Shown one piece after another: positions 24,710 to 31,904 of a stretch of DNA of 64,000 nt. The DNA lies in contig NZ_MUNY01000060.1 of assembly GCF_002002735.1 (NCBI RefSeq), positions 1 to 64,000 of the forward strand. Direction: 5' to 3'. The notes below the pieces were generated by a model, which was given only the letters and a program-made list of their open reading frames with translations, ran no database searches and was not told where the DNA came from. How positions within the stretch are numbered: the stretch's first letter is position 1; every line of letters starts with the position of its first letter. Position numbers and translations under genes: made by a program. The DNA is from Algoriphagus sp. A40 (GTDB lineage Bacteria > Bacteroidota > Bacteroidia > Cytophagales > Cyclobacteriaceae).

Positions 24710-25513
24710 TCAACTCATGATCAAAAGCGGAATATGAGTATGATAGGCTAATTGAATGGACTGGCTTTTTTGAATGATTTGATCCCACAGGTTTCGATGC
24801 TGATGACACATCACGAGAATCATGTTGTCATTTTCTTCCATATACAATTCGAGACCTGCTGAGGCACTCTCGGCATAGAATGTGTGAATTTTCACTTTTA
24901 CTTCCGGATATTTTTTTTCCAAAAATTTCTCCATTCCCAATACAGCCAGCTCCTCTTTGAATCCTTTGTTGGTCTGGACATGGAGGATTTCCAGTCCAAG
25001 TTCCCAGCGTTTGGACATATCCACAATCCAGTCAATGAATTTTTCCTCATGGTTGGCAAATTCCAGCGCCAGTGTGACTTTCCTTATTTCTGAAACATGA
25101 GACTGCGCAGGCACAACAAGTACTGGGCAGTTTGCCTCTCGAATCAAACTAACTGTCGTCGTACCAATCAGTGCTTTTTTGATTCCGCTGGCACCCTGAG
25201 TTCCCATGACAATCAGATTTGCTTGGCTTTCCTCCGCAATTCTCGCCACGGTGATTGCAGCATTTCCTTCAAGAATTTCGTAACTCATTTTAACTCCCGA
25301 GGCTTGGTATTTTTCAATATTTTCCTTGAGCAGCTTTTCCCCATCCTTAAACATCGAGTCCAAGGCAAGGGCTGCCTGGGAAGCAAAATCATAGACAATT
25401 TCCACTACATGGACTAGGATGATTTCCCCCTTTTTTTTATCAGCCATCGAAATGGCAAATTCAAGGGCTTTGTAGGAATTTTCAGAAAAGTCTAAAGGAA
25501 CGATGATTTTCAT
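24710..25513 (-). CDS. Universal stress protein with two Usp domains
   Basis: This 267-residue cytosolic protein has two tandem UspA folds. Domain 1 (about 1-140) begins MKIIVPLDFSENSYKALEFA and ends with the ATP-binding loop GTQGASGIKKALIGTTTVSLI (G-2x-G-9x-G-S/T form). Domain 2 (about 145-267) lacks that loop (LVMCHQHRNLWDQIIQKSQSIQL), so only the first is likely to bind ATP. It lies within the sulfur island, convergent with the Crp/Fnr gene and divergent from the permease gene, and has a degenerate Crp-like site at the common distance. A role in redox or sulfide stress is inferred. Confidence 0.9.
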   Translation of the reverse strand: MKIIVPLDFSENSYKALEFAISMADKKKGEIILVHVVEIVYDFASQAALALDSMFKDGEKLLKENIEKYQASGVKMSYEILEGNAAITVARIAEESQANLIVMGTQGASGIKKALIGTTTVSLIREANCPVLVVPAQSHVSEIRKVTLALEFANHEEKFIDWIVDMSKRWELGLEILHVQTNKGFKEELAVLGMEKFLEKKYPEVKVKIHTFYAESASAGLELYMEENDNMILVMCHQHRNLWDQIIQKSQSIQLAYHTHIPLLIMS

Positions 25514-25560
25514 GACTGTTGGATTTTGATGAAATTTAGATTTTCCTGACCTGAAAAAAC

Positions 25561-25574
25561 AGGATTAAAGTCAT
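25561..25574 (-). promoter_or_regulatory. Degenerate Crp/Fnr-type site for the universal stress gene
   Basis: Read on the minus strand it is ATGACTTTAATCCT, sharing TGACTTTAAT with the rhodanese site. Its centre is 29.5 bp upstream of TAAATTTC (25538-25531). On its own it would not be convincing. Confidence 0.4.
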
Positions 25575-25633
25575 GATTAGGGTGAAGTTAAATCAGGAAA
25601 CATTATCTCCAAGCGCTCATTTTTTGGTTAATT

Positions 25634-25647
25634 GTAACAATTGTCAC
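25634..25647 (+). promoter_or_regulatory. Crp/Fnr-type site for the TauE/SafE gene
   Basis: GTAACAATTGTCAC matches GTGA-N6-TCAC at seven of eight positions. Its centre is 30.5 bp upstream of TACTTTTG (25671-25678), a consensus -7 box. No -33 box is present, as expected of an activator-dependent promoter. Confidence 0.6.
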
Positions 25648-25670
25648 CACTTAGGGCTATATGCCCGGCT

Positions 25671-25678
25671 TACTTTTG
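25671..25678 (+). promoter_or_regulatory. -7 box of the TauE/SafE gene
   Basis: TACTTTTG is an exact TAnnTTTG. The leader to the ATG at 25704 would be about 20 bases. Confidence 0.6.
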
Positions 25679-25703
25679 TATCGTAAAATTTGAATAAAAA
25701 AAT

Positions 25704-26510
25704 ATGGATGTAGTTATCCTGGTAGGCTTTGCCGCGGCAGTAATAATCGGAATTAGTTTGGGTTTGATTGGGGGTGGAGGTTCCATTCTTACAGTGCCTG
25801 TTTTAGTCTATATTCTTGGGGTGGATCCGGTTTTGGCTACAGCATATTCGCTGTTTGTCGTTGGCTCAACTTCCTTGGTAGGTGCGGGTACATTTATGAA
25901 AAAAGGGCTCGTGAATTATAAGACTGCAATTGTCTTTGCCATTCCATCATTTATAGCGGTCTTTTTGACCAGAAAATTTCTGGTGCCATGGCTGCCTGAT
26001 CCCTTATTTTCCATAGGTGCAATTGACATCACAAAAAATGTCGGGATCATGGTCTTTTTCGCCTTGATCATGCTAGCCGCATCGGTGTCCATGATCAGGA
26101 ATAAAAAGTGTACGGATTGTGATGAAAATGAATCAGTCCGATTCAATATTCCAATGATCGCATTGGAAGGAATGGTAGTAGGTGTAATCACGGGAATTGT
26201 CGGTGCGGGGGGAGGTTTTTTGATCATTCCTGCTTTGGTGCTATTTGCCAGACTTCCGATGAAAATGGCTGTTGGGACCTCTTTATTGATCATTGCTGCT
26301 AAATCATTGATCGGATTTTTGGGAGATATTTCCACTCAGACGATTGATTGGAAAATGCTCCTGATCTTCACAGGCTTGTCCATTGCCGGGATATTTATAG
26401 GAAGTGCACTTTCTAAAAAGATCAATGAAAAGGCCCTAAAAACGGGATTTGGATGGTTTGTATTGGTCATGGGTATCTATATCATCGGCAAAGAACTGAC
26501 CTCTTTGTAA
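25704..26510 (+). CDS. TauE/SafE (TSUP) family permease
   Basis: This 268-residue inner-membrane protein has about eight hydrophobic segments in two similar halves. Each starts with the family's glycine-rich motif: GISLGLIGGGGSILTVPVLVYILG (about 16-39) and GVITGIVGAGGGFLIIPALVLF (about 160-181). TSUP proteins export sulfite, sulfoacetate or related sulfur anions, or organic acids. Between SQR, a Crp/Fnr regulator and a rhodanese, export of sulfite or thiosulfate made from sulfide is the likely job (inference). A CTDCDE segment (about 135-140) lies in the central cytosolic loop. It has its own promoter with an upstream Crp-type site. Confidence 0.9.
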   Translation: MDVVILVGFAAAVIIGISLGLIGGGGSILTVPVLVYILGVDPVLATAYSLFVVGSTSLVGAGTFMKKGLVNYKTAIVFAIPSFIAVFLTRKFLVPWLPDPLFSIGAIDITKNVGIMVFFALIMLAASVSMIRNKKCTDCDENESVRFNIPMIALEGMVVGVITGIVGAGGGFLIIPALVLFARLPMKMAVGTSLLIIAAKSLIGFLGDISTQTIDWKMLLIFTGLSIAGIFIGSALSKKINEKALKTGFGWFVLVMGIYIIGKELTSL

Positions 26511-26533
26511 CCCAAAAGAAAATCTAAGGATAG

Positions 26534-26547
26534 GTGACTTTAATTAC
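26534..26547 (+). promoter_or_regulatory. Crp/Fnr-type site for the rhodanese gene
   Basis: GTGACTTTAATTAC matches GTGA-N6-TCAC at seven of eight positions. Its centre is 30.5 bp upstream of TAACTTTG (26571-26578), an exact TAnnTTTG box. It indicates a promoter separate from the permease gene. Confidence 0.6.
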
Positions 26548-26591
26548 TGACCTGAGGCTATTTACAGCGGTAACTTTGAAAAAAAACAACC

Positions 26592-26927
26592 ATGTTCAAC
26601 TTCTTTAGCACTAAAACAAAAAAATACGAGGACATTCCTGCAGGCCCATTCCATGATTTGAACCTTAAGTCAGATGCTGTAGTCCTTGATGTAAGAACAG
26701 CAGGAGAATTTGCCTCAGGAAAAATAAGGGGAGCGAGAAACATCGATATCATGTCCTCAAATTTTGCCAACCAAGTAAAAAATCTCCCAAAGGACAAAAC
26801 TTATTTGGTGTATTGCCGGAGTGGCAACCGAAGTGGTCAGGCCTGCGATATTATGGCAGATTTGGGCTTTGAAAAATTAAAAAACTTGTCTGGCGGTATC
26901 ATGAGATGGCCTTTTGAGACGGTATAA
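26592..26927 (+). CDS. Single-domain rhodanese
   Basis: This 111-residue sulfurtransferase has the active-site loop YCRSGNRSG, with the persulfide-carrying Cys75. The preceding DAVVLDVRTAGEFASGKIRGARNIDI is the standard rhodanese core. The length is that of a single GlpE-like domain, and there is no signal peptide, so it is cytosolic. It would move sulfane sulfur produced by SQR to a thiol acceptor such as cyanide, glutathione-like thiols or a carrier. No persulfide dioxygenase is in the window. It ends at a perfect hairpin. Confidence 0.92.
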   Translation: MFNFFSTKTKKYEDIPAGPFHDLNLKSDAVVLDVRTAGEFASGKIRGARNIDIMSSNFANQVKNLPKDKTYLVYCRSGNRSGQACDIMADLGFEKLKNLSGGIMRWPFETV

Positions 26928-26956
26928 TTCATAGTTAATTTTGGGTTAAAGGTGAA

Positions 26957-26987
26957 AAAGTGAGTCAATCGACTCACTTTTTTTTTG
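26957..26987 (+). terminator. Terminator after the rhodanese gene
   Basis: AAAGTGAGTC and GACTCACTTT are perfect 10-base arms around AATC, followed by a run of T. Confidence 0.92.
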
Positions 26988-27048
26988 TTTCACCTAATCC
27001 AGACCAAAACCCCACCTCGTATATCGCCCAACAATCAACTTAACAACC

Positions 27049-28566
27049 ATGAAAAATCTAACCTTTTTTTCAATAAACCTGGCCATGGCAATGCTGGCTA
27101 CAGCAATGATTTCCTGTGATGACGAGGTAAAAATGCCGATCGTTGAAACTCCAGGGATGACTCCTGATGTGAGCTTCACTGCATTGGCAGAGGGAAACCA
27201 ACTCCTTTATTTCGAAGAAGGAAATCTGACTACTCCCGTTGAAGCGATCCCCATCACAGGCTTAGGCTCTGGCGAGTCGATAATTTCAATAGACTATCGT
27301 CCCGCAACTGGGCAATTGTATGGGTTGAGTTCCGGCAACCGGATCTATTTTATCAATGAAAACTCGGGAATGGCAACTGCCCTCGGAGCTGGGGCTTTCA
27401 CTCCGGCAATCGAAGGAGGAGCTGCTTCTCTTGATTTCAATCCCACAGTAGACCGGATCAGGGTGGTCGCGGAAAGTGGTCAAAACCTGAGACTAAATCC
27501 TGAGACTGGGGCAGTAGTCGCTACTGACGGGAGAATCAACGGGGGAATGAATCCTGAAATTGGAGCTGTTGCCTATACCAATTCAGTTTCTGGAGCCTCC
27601 ACAACAATATTATTTGATATTGACATTGCCACTGATAAGGTTTATCAGCAGGTGCCACCAAATGATGGGGGCTTGGTGGAAGTAGGAAGTTTGGGAGTCG
27701 ATTTCGAAGGTCAAACTGATTTTGACATTCTTGCGGACAATTCTCTTGCACTTTCAGTAAACCGAATTGAAAACGAAACGAGATTGTATTCCATTGATTT
27801 GAGTTCTGGTGCCGCTTCTTGGGTTGGAGTTTTTTCCCAGCCAGTAATCAGTTTGGCTTTCAAAACCAATCCCATCGCCTATGCTGCTGATGCAGCGGGA
27901 ATGCTTTACCGCTTTAACCCCATGAGTCCGCAACCCACCATGGTGGCTTATCAGGGATTGGGTATGAATGAAAAAATAGTCGGACTGGACTTCAGACCTG
28001 CAAACGGTCAACTGCTTGCCATTTCTTCCAACAGTCAGATTTACTCCGTAAATCCATCCAACGGGTTGCTCACTTCAATAGGCAATCCGCTGATGCCTAT
28101 GTTGGAAGGGGACCTTGCAGGTTTTGACTTCAATCCAACTGTGGACAGGATAAGGCTGGTAACCAGTACCGGTCAGAATCTCAGGCTTCATCCGGATCTG
28201 GGAACGGTCGTAGCCACGGACGGAAGATTGAATCCGGGCGCACCAATGGTCGCCGCCGCTGCTTACACCAATAATATAGCTGGAGCTTCTACGACGACCT
28301 TATTTGTGATCGATCACAACACGGGTATGCTGTTTACCCAGATCCCTCCGAATGATGGGGTACTCGTACCGGTTGGTTCGCTGGGAATTACAATTACCGC
28401 ACAAAACGGTTTTGATATAGGTGGAAATTCCGGAAGTGCCTTTGCGGTGTTGACCGTCGGTAGTGCCGCTGGTGTTTATAGCATCAACCTGATGACCGGT
28501 GCAGCCACCAAAGTTTCAGACTTGAATTTCACTCCAGTTGCGATGGCAGTTGGACTTGGTTTTTGA
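27049..28566 (+). CDS. DUF4394 lipoprotein with two tandem domains
   Basis: This 505-residue protein begins with a lipoprotein signal (MLATAMISCDDE, lipid-modified Cys at about 24). It then repeats the same roughly 225-residue domain twice. The first shows DYRPATGQLYGLSSGNRIYFIN, LDFNPTVDRIRVVAESGQNLR and SLGVDFEGQTDFDI. The second has matching DFRPANGQLLAISSNSQIYSVN, FDFNPTVDRIRLVTSTGQNLR and SLGITITAQNGFDI. This is the DUF4394 pattern, probably beta-propeller blades, found in exported bacterial proteins of unknown role. The duplicated form would make a larger propeller. It stands alone between two terminators. Confidence 0.88.
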   Translation: MKNLTFFSINLAMAMLATAMISCDDEVKMPIVETPGMTPDVSFTALAEGNQLLYFEEGNLTTPVEAIPITGLGSGESIISIDYRPATGQLYGLSSGNRIYFINENSGMATALGAGAFTPAIEGGAASLDFNPTVDRIRVVAESGQNLRLNPETGAVVATDGRINGGMNPEIGAVAYTNSVSGASTTILFDIDIATDKVYQQVPPNDGGLVEVGSLGVDFEGQTDFDILADNSLALSVNRIENETRLYSIDLSSGAASWVGVFSQPVISLAFKTNPIAYAADAAGMLYRFNPMSPQPTMVAYQGLGMNEKIVGLDFRPANGQLLAISSNSQIYSVNPSNGLLTSIGNPLMPMLEGDLAGFDFNPTVDRIRLVTSTGQNLRLHPDLGTVVATDGRLNPGAPMVAAAAYTNNIAGASTTTLFVIDHNTGMLFTQIPPNDGVLVPVGSLGITITAQNGFDIGGNSGSAFAVLTVGSAAGVYSINLMTGAATKVSDLNFTPVAMAVGLGF

Positions 28567-28590
28567 TATAAAGTTGGGTTAGTGGGTTCA

Positions 28591-28621
28591 AAAGGCCCGG
28601 TCGATGACCGGGCCTTTTTTT
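28591..28621 (+). terminator. Terminator after the DUF4394 gene
   Basis: AAAGGCCCGGT and ACCGGGCCTTT pair around CGATG and continue into a T-run. Confidence 0.92.
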
Positions 28622-28684
28622 GGTAAGACCCGGATCATTACATCTTTTCCTGAAATAGACCGGAGATCAAAAGAACTCTAAAAC

Positions 28685-29332
28685 CTACCGGTAAGCCCCG
28701 ATGAAAAATCCCAACCAAAGCAGGAGAGGAAGAAAATACGCAACAAGAACCACGACCGTACTTTCTTCTACTGTTCTTCTACTTATGGTATGAAATCCCA
28801 AAACCCACAATGCCCCATACATCAGTTCAAAAATATTGAGAACAGAAAGCGGATAATGGTACTTTTCAGCCACATTACTAGGTCCGACTATCCAAAGTGC
28901 CGAAAGCGGCTCAAAATTTTGAATATCGGAGTAAGTGACAGCTCCGGATGGATTCATATAAACTAACAGGCGAAGGAGTTCTGGTAAAATAAATACCACT
29001 TCGGCGACCAGTGCAAATTTCCATAGCTCCTTAAAATTGGCCTTGTATCCGATCATCAATCCCAAGGACCAAAAGAGAAATGCTGTTACCGTAAACTTCC
29101 AAAGGAGAGCAAATGGAGTCCATAAATAGTTGAGCATATTGAAAATATGGAAAAACATCAGCCCTCCCTGCTGGTCTAAATTTTCATAATCGGGGATGGA
29201 TTCTAAGACTAGGGTATTGGTCAAATACCTGATTATCAAAAAAATGATCACCAGGATGAAAAAATAAAGCCTTTTGTCGAAATCAATCAACTCTGTCAGT
29301 CGTTCTGCAATCGGGGAAGCAGGTTTTGCCAT
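28685..29332 (-). CDS. Integral membrane protein of unknown function
   Basis: This 215-residue protein has about five hydrophobic segments (LYFFILVIIFLIIRYL near 20-40; LWKFTVTAFLFWSLGLMIGY; FALVAEVVFILPELLRLLVY; LNIFELMYGALWVLGF; VVVLVAYFLPLLLWLGFFIG). The arrangement recalls the Yip1/YIPF-like bacterial membrane family, but I cannot assign it. The start is the ATG at 29332. An upstream in-frame TTG at 29338 adds two residues only. It is divergent from the TPR protein gene with 79 bases between them. No catalytic motif is visible. Confidence 0.75.
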   Translation of the reverse strand: MAKPASPIAERLTELIDFDKRLYFFILVIIFLIIRYLTNTLVLESIPDYENLDQQGGLMFFHIFNMLNYLWTPFALLWKFTVTAFLFWSLGLMIGYKANFKELWKFALVAEVVFILPELLRLLVYMNPSGAVTYSDIQNFEPLSALWIVGPSNVAEKYHYPLSVLNIFELMYGALWVLGFHTISRRTVEESTVVVLVAYFLPLLLWLGFFIGAYR

Positions 29333-29381
29333 TTTCAATTGTTAAAGTAGCCAAATCTAAATGTTTGTTTGGATTTCACCT

Positions 29382-29389
29382 TAGTTTTG
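29382..29389 (+). promoter_or_regulatory. -7 box of the TPR protein gene
   Basis: TAGTTTTG is an exact TAnnTTTG and lies 22 bases before the ATG at 29412. The upstream -33 element is poorly placed. Confidence 0.45.
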
Positions 29390-29411
29390 CAATCGTAACA
29401 AAAAGAAAGTA

Positions 29412-30608
29412 ATGAGTATTCGGGTAAGGATAGCTGTTTGTAGTTTATTGTTTTTGGTATTTTCCGCTCAGGTCTCTGGGCAGGCGGGAGATCCGGTGGT
29501 CGCTGCCAATCCTTCCGGATATCTATTGTTGGACAAGGGCCTGCAGTTTCGCATCACCAAGGCGATCAACAGTATGTACAACTTTGATTTCCCTACAGCT
29601 GAGCATGATTTTGCTGTGATCATGTATCAATATCCCGAGCATCCGCTCCCTGATTTTTTGATGGCTTTGGGTTATTGGTGGAGGATTGAGATAGATGTGA
29701 CCAATACCAAATACGACAACATCTTCATCCAATACCTGGACCGGGCCAATGAAAAAGCAGAAAAGATGTTTGATGAAAACCCCAAAAATAAGGAAGCGGC
29801 ATTCTTTTTGGCAGCCGGATATGGGTTTCAAGGGAGACTTTATAGTGAGCGAAAAAGTTGGACCAAAGCGGCTTGGGCCGGGAAAAATGCCCTAAAGTAC
29901 ATGGATCTCAGCAGAGGGGAGGAGGAATTCAATCCGGAGCTTTTATTGGGTGATGCGCTCTTCAACTATTTTTCAGTTTGGATTCCTGAGAATTATCCCT
30001 TGTTAAAACCCGTGATGGCGCTTTTTCCAAAAGGAAATAAGGCACTTGGGCTTCAGCAGCTGGAAACTGTGGCCTCAAATGCCTTCTATACCCGTGTGGA
30101 GGCCCAATACTTTCTCTTTAGGCTTTATGCTTCAGAAGAAAAGCGCCCATATGATGCCTTGAGAATCTCCGAATACCTGCATTCCAAGTTCCCCAATAAT
30201 CCCTATTTCCATCGATCGTATGCAAGACACCTTTATTCGGTGGGGCGTTGGACGGAGTCGGTAGATGAATCCATTGAGATTTTGGAAAGAATTGACAAGA
30301 AACAATATGGCTATGAGTCCAACAGTGGAAGGTTTGCTGCTTTTTACATAGCTGAATATTACTACAGGATGGGAGACATGCCTGAGGCCAAAAGATATTA
30401 CCTCAAAACTGTAGCATATGGTGAAGAATCAGAGTCTCAGGAGAGCGGGTATTATTTACACTCTCTCATCCAGCTTGGAAAAATGGAAACTGCAGCCAAA
30501 AACAAAGTGCAGGCAAAAAAATATTTTGACAGAGTGAAAAAATATGCCAAGCGAAAACACCCCGCTCATAAAGAAGCCAGAGATTTTATAAAAAAGAATA
30601 AACTTTAA
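29412..30608 (+). CDS. Exported TPR-repeat protein
   Basis: This 398-residue protein has a Sec signal (RIAVCSLLFLVFSAQVSGQ, cleavage about residue 24) and repeated helix pairs of the tetratricopeptide type. They are clear at about 48-90 (FDFPTAEHDFAVIMYQYPEHPLPDFLMA), 215-270 and 310-385 (AAFYIAEYYYRMGDMPEAKRYYLKTVAYG). Such proteins serve as periplasmic scaffolds, and no partner can be named. The basic C-terminus (KYAKRKHPAHKEARDFIKKNKL) is notable. It is transcribed alone from a -7 box at 29382-29389. Confidence 0.85.
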   Translation: MSIRVRIAVCSLLFLVFSAQVSGQAGDPVVAANPSGYLLLDKGLQFRITKAINSMYNFDFPTAEHDFAVIMYQYPEHPLPDFLMALGYWWRIEIDVTNTKYDNIFIQYLDRANEKAEKMFDENPKNKEAAFFLAAGYGFQGRLYSERKSWTKAAWAGKNALKYMDLSRGEEEFNPELLLGDALFNYFSVWIPENYPLLKPVMALFPKGNKALGLQQLETVASNAFYTRVEAQYFLFRLYASEEKRPYDALRISEYLHSKFPNNPYFHRSYARHLYSVGRWTESVDESIEILERIDKKQYGYESNSGRFAAFYIAEYYYRMGDMPEAKRYYLKTVAYGEESESQESGYYLHSLIQLGKMETAAKNKVQAKKYFDRVKKYAKRKHPAHKEARDFIKKNKL

Positions 30609-30755
30609 TGAAATTTCCTGCGTTTGAGAACTTTAGAACAGGAGATAATTTGAATTTTTTCAAGTGTGCAAAGAGTTTTAGAAGTATTCTTTGTTAAAAA
30701 CCTTTAAAAGATTAACAATATTTTGATTTCCGTTCATCAAAAACCTTGAAATCGA

Positions 30756-30786
30756 TTTAAAACATTCATCAATTATATTAAATTTG
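30756..30786 (+). promoter_or_regulatory. Promoter of the Lrp/AsnC regulator gene
   Basis: TTTA (30756-30759), a 19-base spacer and TAAATTTG (30779-30786) fit the Bacteroidetes promoter. The leader is about 28 bases. Confidence 0.6.
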
Positions 30787-30818
30787 CGCAACATAAAATT
30801 TTGTAAAGACGGAATAAC

Positions 30819-31301
30819 ATGGACAATAGCGTAAGAATCAAATTCGATAAAATAGATCGCAGGATACTGGAAATCCTTCAGGCCAATGCAAAAATCACCA
30901 ATGCCCAATTGTCAAAAGACATTGGATTGTCACCTGCCCCAACGCTTGAGCGGGTGAAGAAATTGGAGCAATCCGGAATCATCAAGAGCTATCACGCCAA
31001 ATTAGATCCTGAAAGAATTGGATTGGGTGTCAGTACATTTGTATTGGTGAGCCTTATAGGCCACAACAAAGGCAATATCGATGCCTTCATGCGTGAAATC
31101 AACGAGATTCCTGAAATCATCGAATGTCACCACATCACCGGTACCGGGGATTTTATCCTGAAGATCATCGCGAAGGATATTACCGCTTATCAAAAATTGA
31201 TGCTTGAAAAAGTGTCAGAAATCAAGGAAGTAGATTCCATGCAATCCATGGTAATTCTCTCTACCTTTAAGGACTCAAAAGTGCTCCCAATTCCTGCTTA
31301 A
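30819..31301 (+). CDS. Lrp/AsnC-family transcriptional regulator
   Basis: This 160-residue regulator has an N-terminal HTH (IDRRILEILQANAKITNAQLSK, then GLSPAPTLERVKKLEQSGII, about 12-58) and a C-terminal RAM/ligand domain (about 70-150) with the family's ITGTGDFILKIIAKD. Members sense amino acids and form octamers. The start is fixed by the HTH and by the promoter at 30756-30786. The gene ends at a strong terminator that lies only eight bases ahead of the NUDIX start, so the two may be linked by partial readthrough. Its targets are unknown. Confidence 0.92.
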   Translation: MDNSVRIKFDKIDRRILEILQANAKITNAQLSKDIGLSPAPTLERVKKLEQSGIIKSYHAKLDPERIGLGVSTFVLVSLIGHNKGNIDAFMREINEIPEIIECHHITGTGDFILKIIAKDITAYQKLMLEKVSEIKEVDSMQSMVILSTFKDSKVLPIPA

Positions 31302-31322
31302 GCAAGGTTTTAATATAAATTT

Positions 31323-31349
31323 AGGGCGGCTCAACCGCCCTTTTTTTTT
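31323..31349 (+). terminator. Terminator between the Lrp and NUDIX genes
   Basis: AGGGCGG and CCGCCCT pair around a five-base loop and are followed by nine T. The NUDIX ATG at 31358 begins only eight bases later, so the hairpin could act as an attenuator for that gene. Confidence 0.88.
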
Positions 31350-31357
31350 GTACAACT

Positions 31358-31900
31358 ATGACGGAAAATCCCTGGAAAACTCTAAAAGTAAAGCCAATCT
31401 ATGAAAATCCCTGGATCAGGCTGGAGGAGCATGACATCATCAATCCTGTAGGCAAAGATGGGATCTATGGCAAAGTTCATTTCAAGAACCGTGCGATGGC
31501 AATAATTCCGATTGACCTGGAAGGAAACACCTGGTTGGTCGGACAATACCGATATGCATTGGATGAGTATGCCTGGGAAATTCCAATGGGTGGAGGGCCG
31601 ATAGGGAAAGACCTGCTTGATTCTGCAAAAAGAGAACTCAAAGAGGAAACCGGACTTACCGCAGAGAAGTGGACAGAACTAATGAAAATCCACACCTCCA
31701 ATTCGGTGACGGACGAATTGGGTATTATATATCTGGCAGAAGGACTAACTGAGGGAGAAACGGAGTTTGAAGAAACCGAGATCCTTCAAATCAAAAAACT
31801 CCCATTTTCTGAAGTCATAGAGATGGTTATGTCAGGTGAAATCACCGACAGTATCAGTGTGGCAGGAATCCTCAAGGCTGCCCGGATTTTAGGTTATTAA
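31358..31900 (+). CDS. NUDIX hydrolase, ADP-ribose-pyrophosphatase-like
   Basis: This 180-residue enzyme has an N-terminal strand region followed by the Nudix box GGGPIGKDLLDSAKRELKEETG (about 78-99), with RELKEET carrying the metal ligands. The E expected after GG-x5 is replaced by D-L. The downstream YLAEGLTEGETEFEETE is typical of ADP-ribose and NDP-sugar pyrophosphatases. It would cleave a nucleoside diphosphate compound in the cytosol. It shares an operon with the MATE gene (gap four bases). Having a terminator just upstream and no separate promoter visible is unusual. Confidence 0.88.
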   Translation: MTENPWKTLKVKPIYENPWIRLEEHDIINPVGKDGIYGKVHFKNRAMAIIPIDLEGNTWLVGQYRYALDEYAWEIPMGGGPIGKDLLDSAKRELKEETGLTAEKWTELMKIHTSNSVTDELGIIYLAEGLTEGETEFEETEILQIKKLPFSEVIEMVMSGEITDSISVAGILKAARILGY

Positions 31901-31904
31901 AGAA

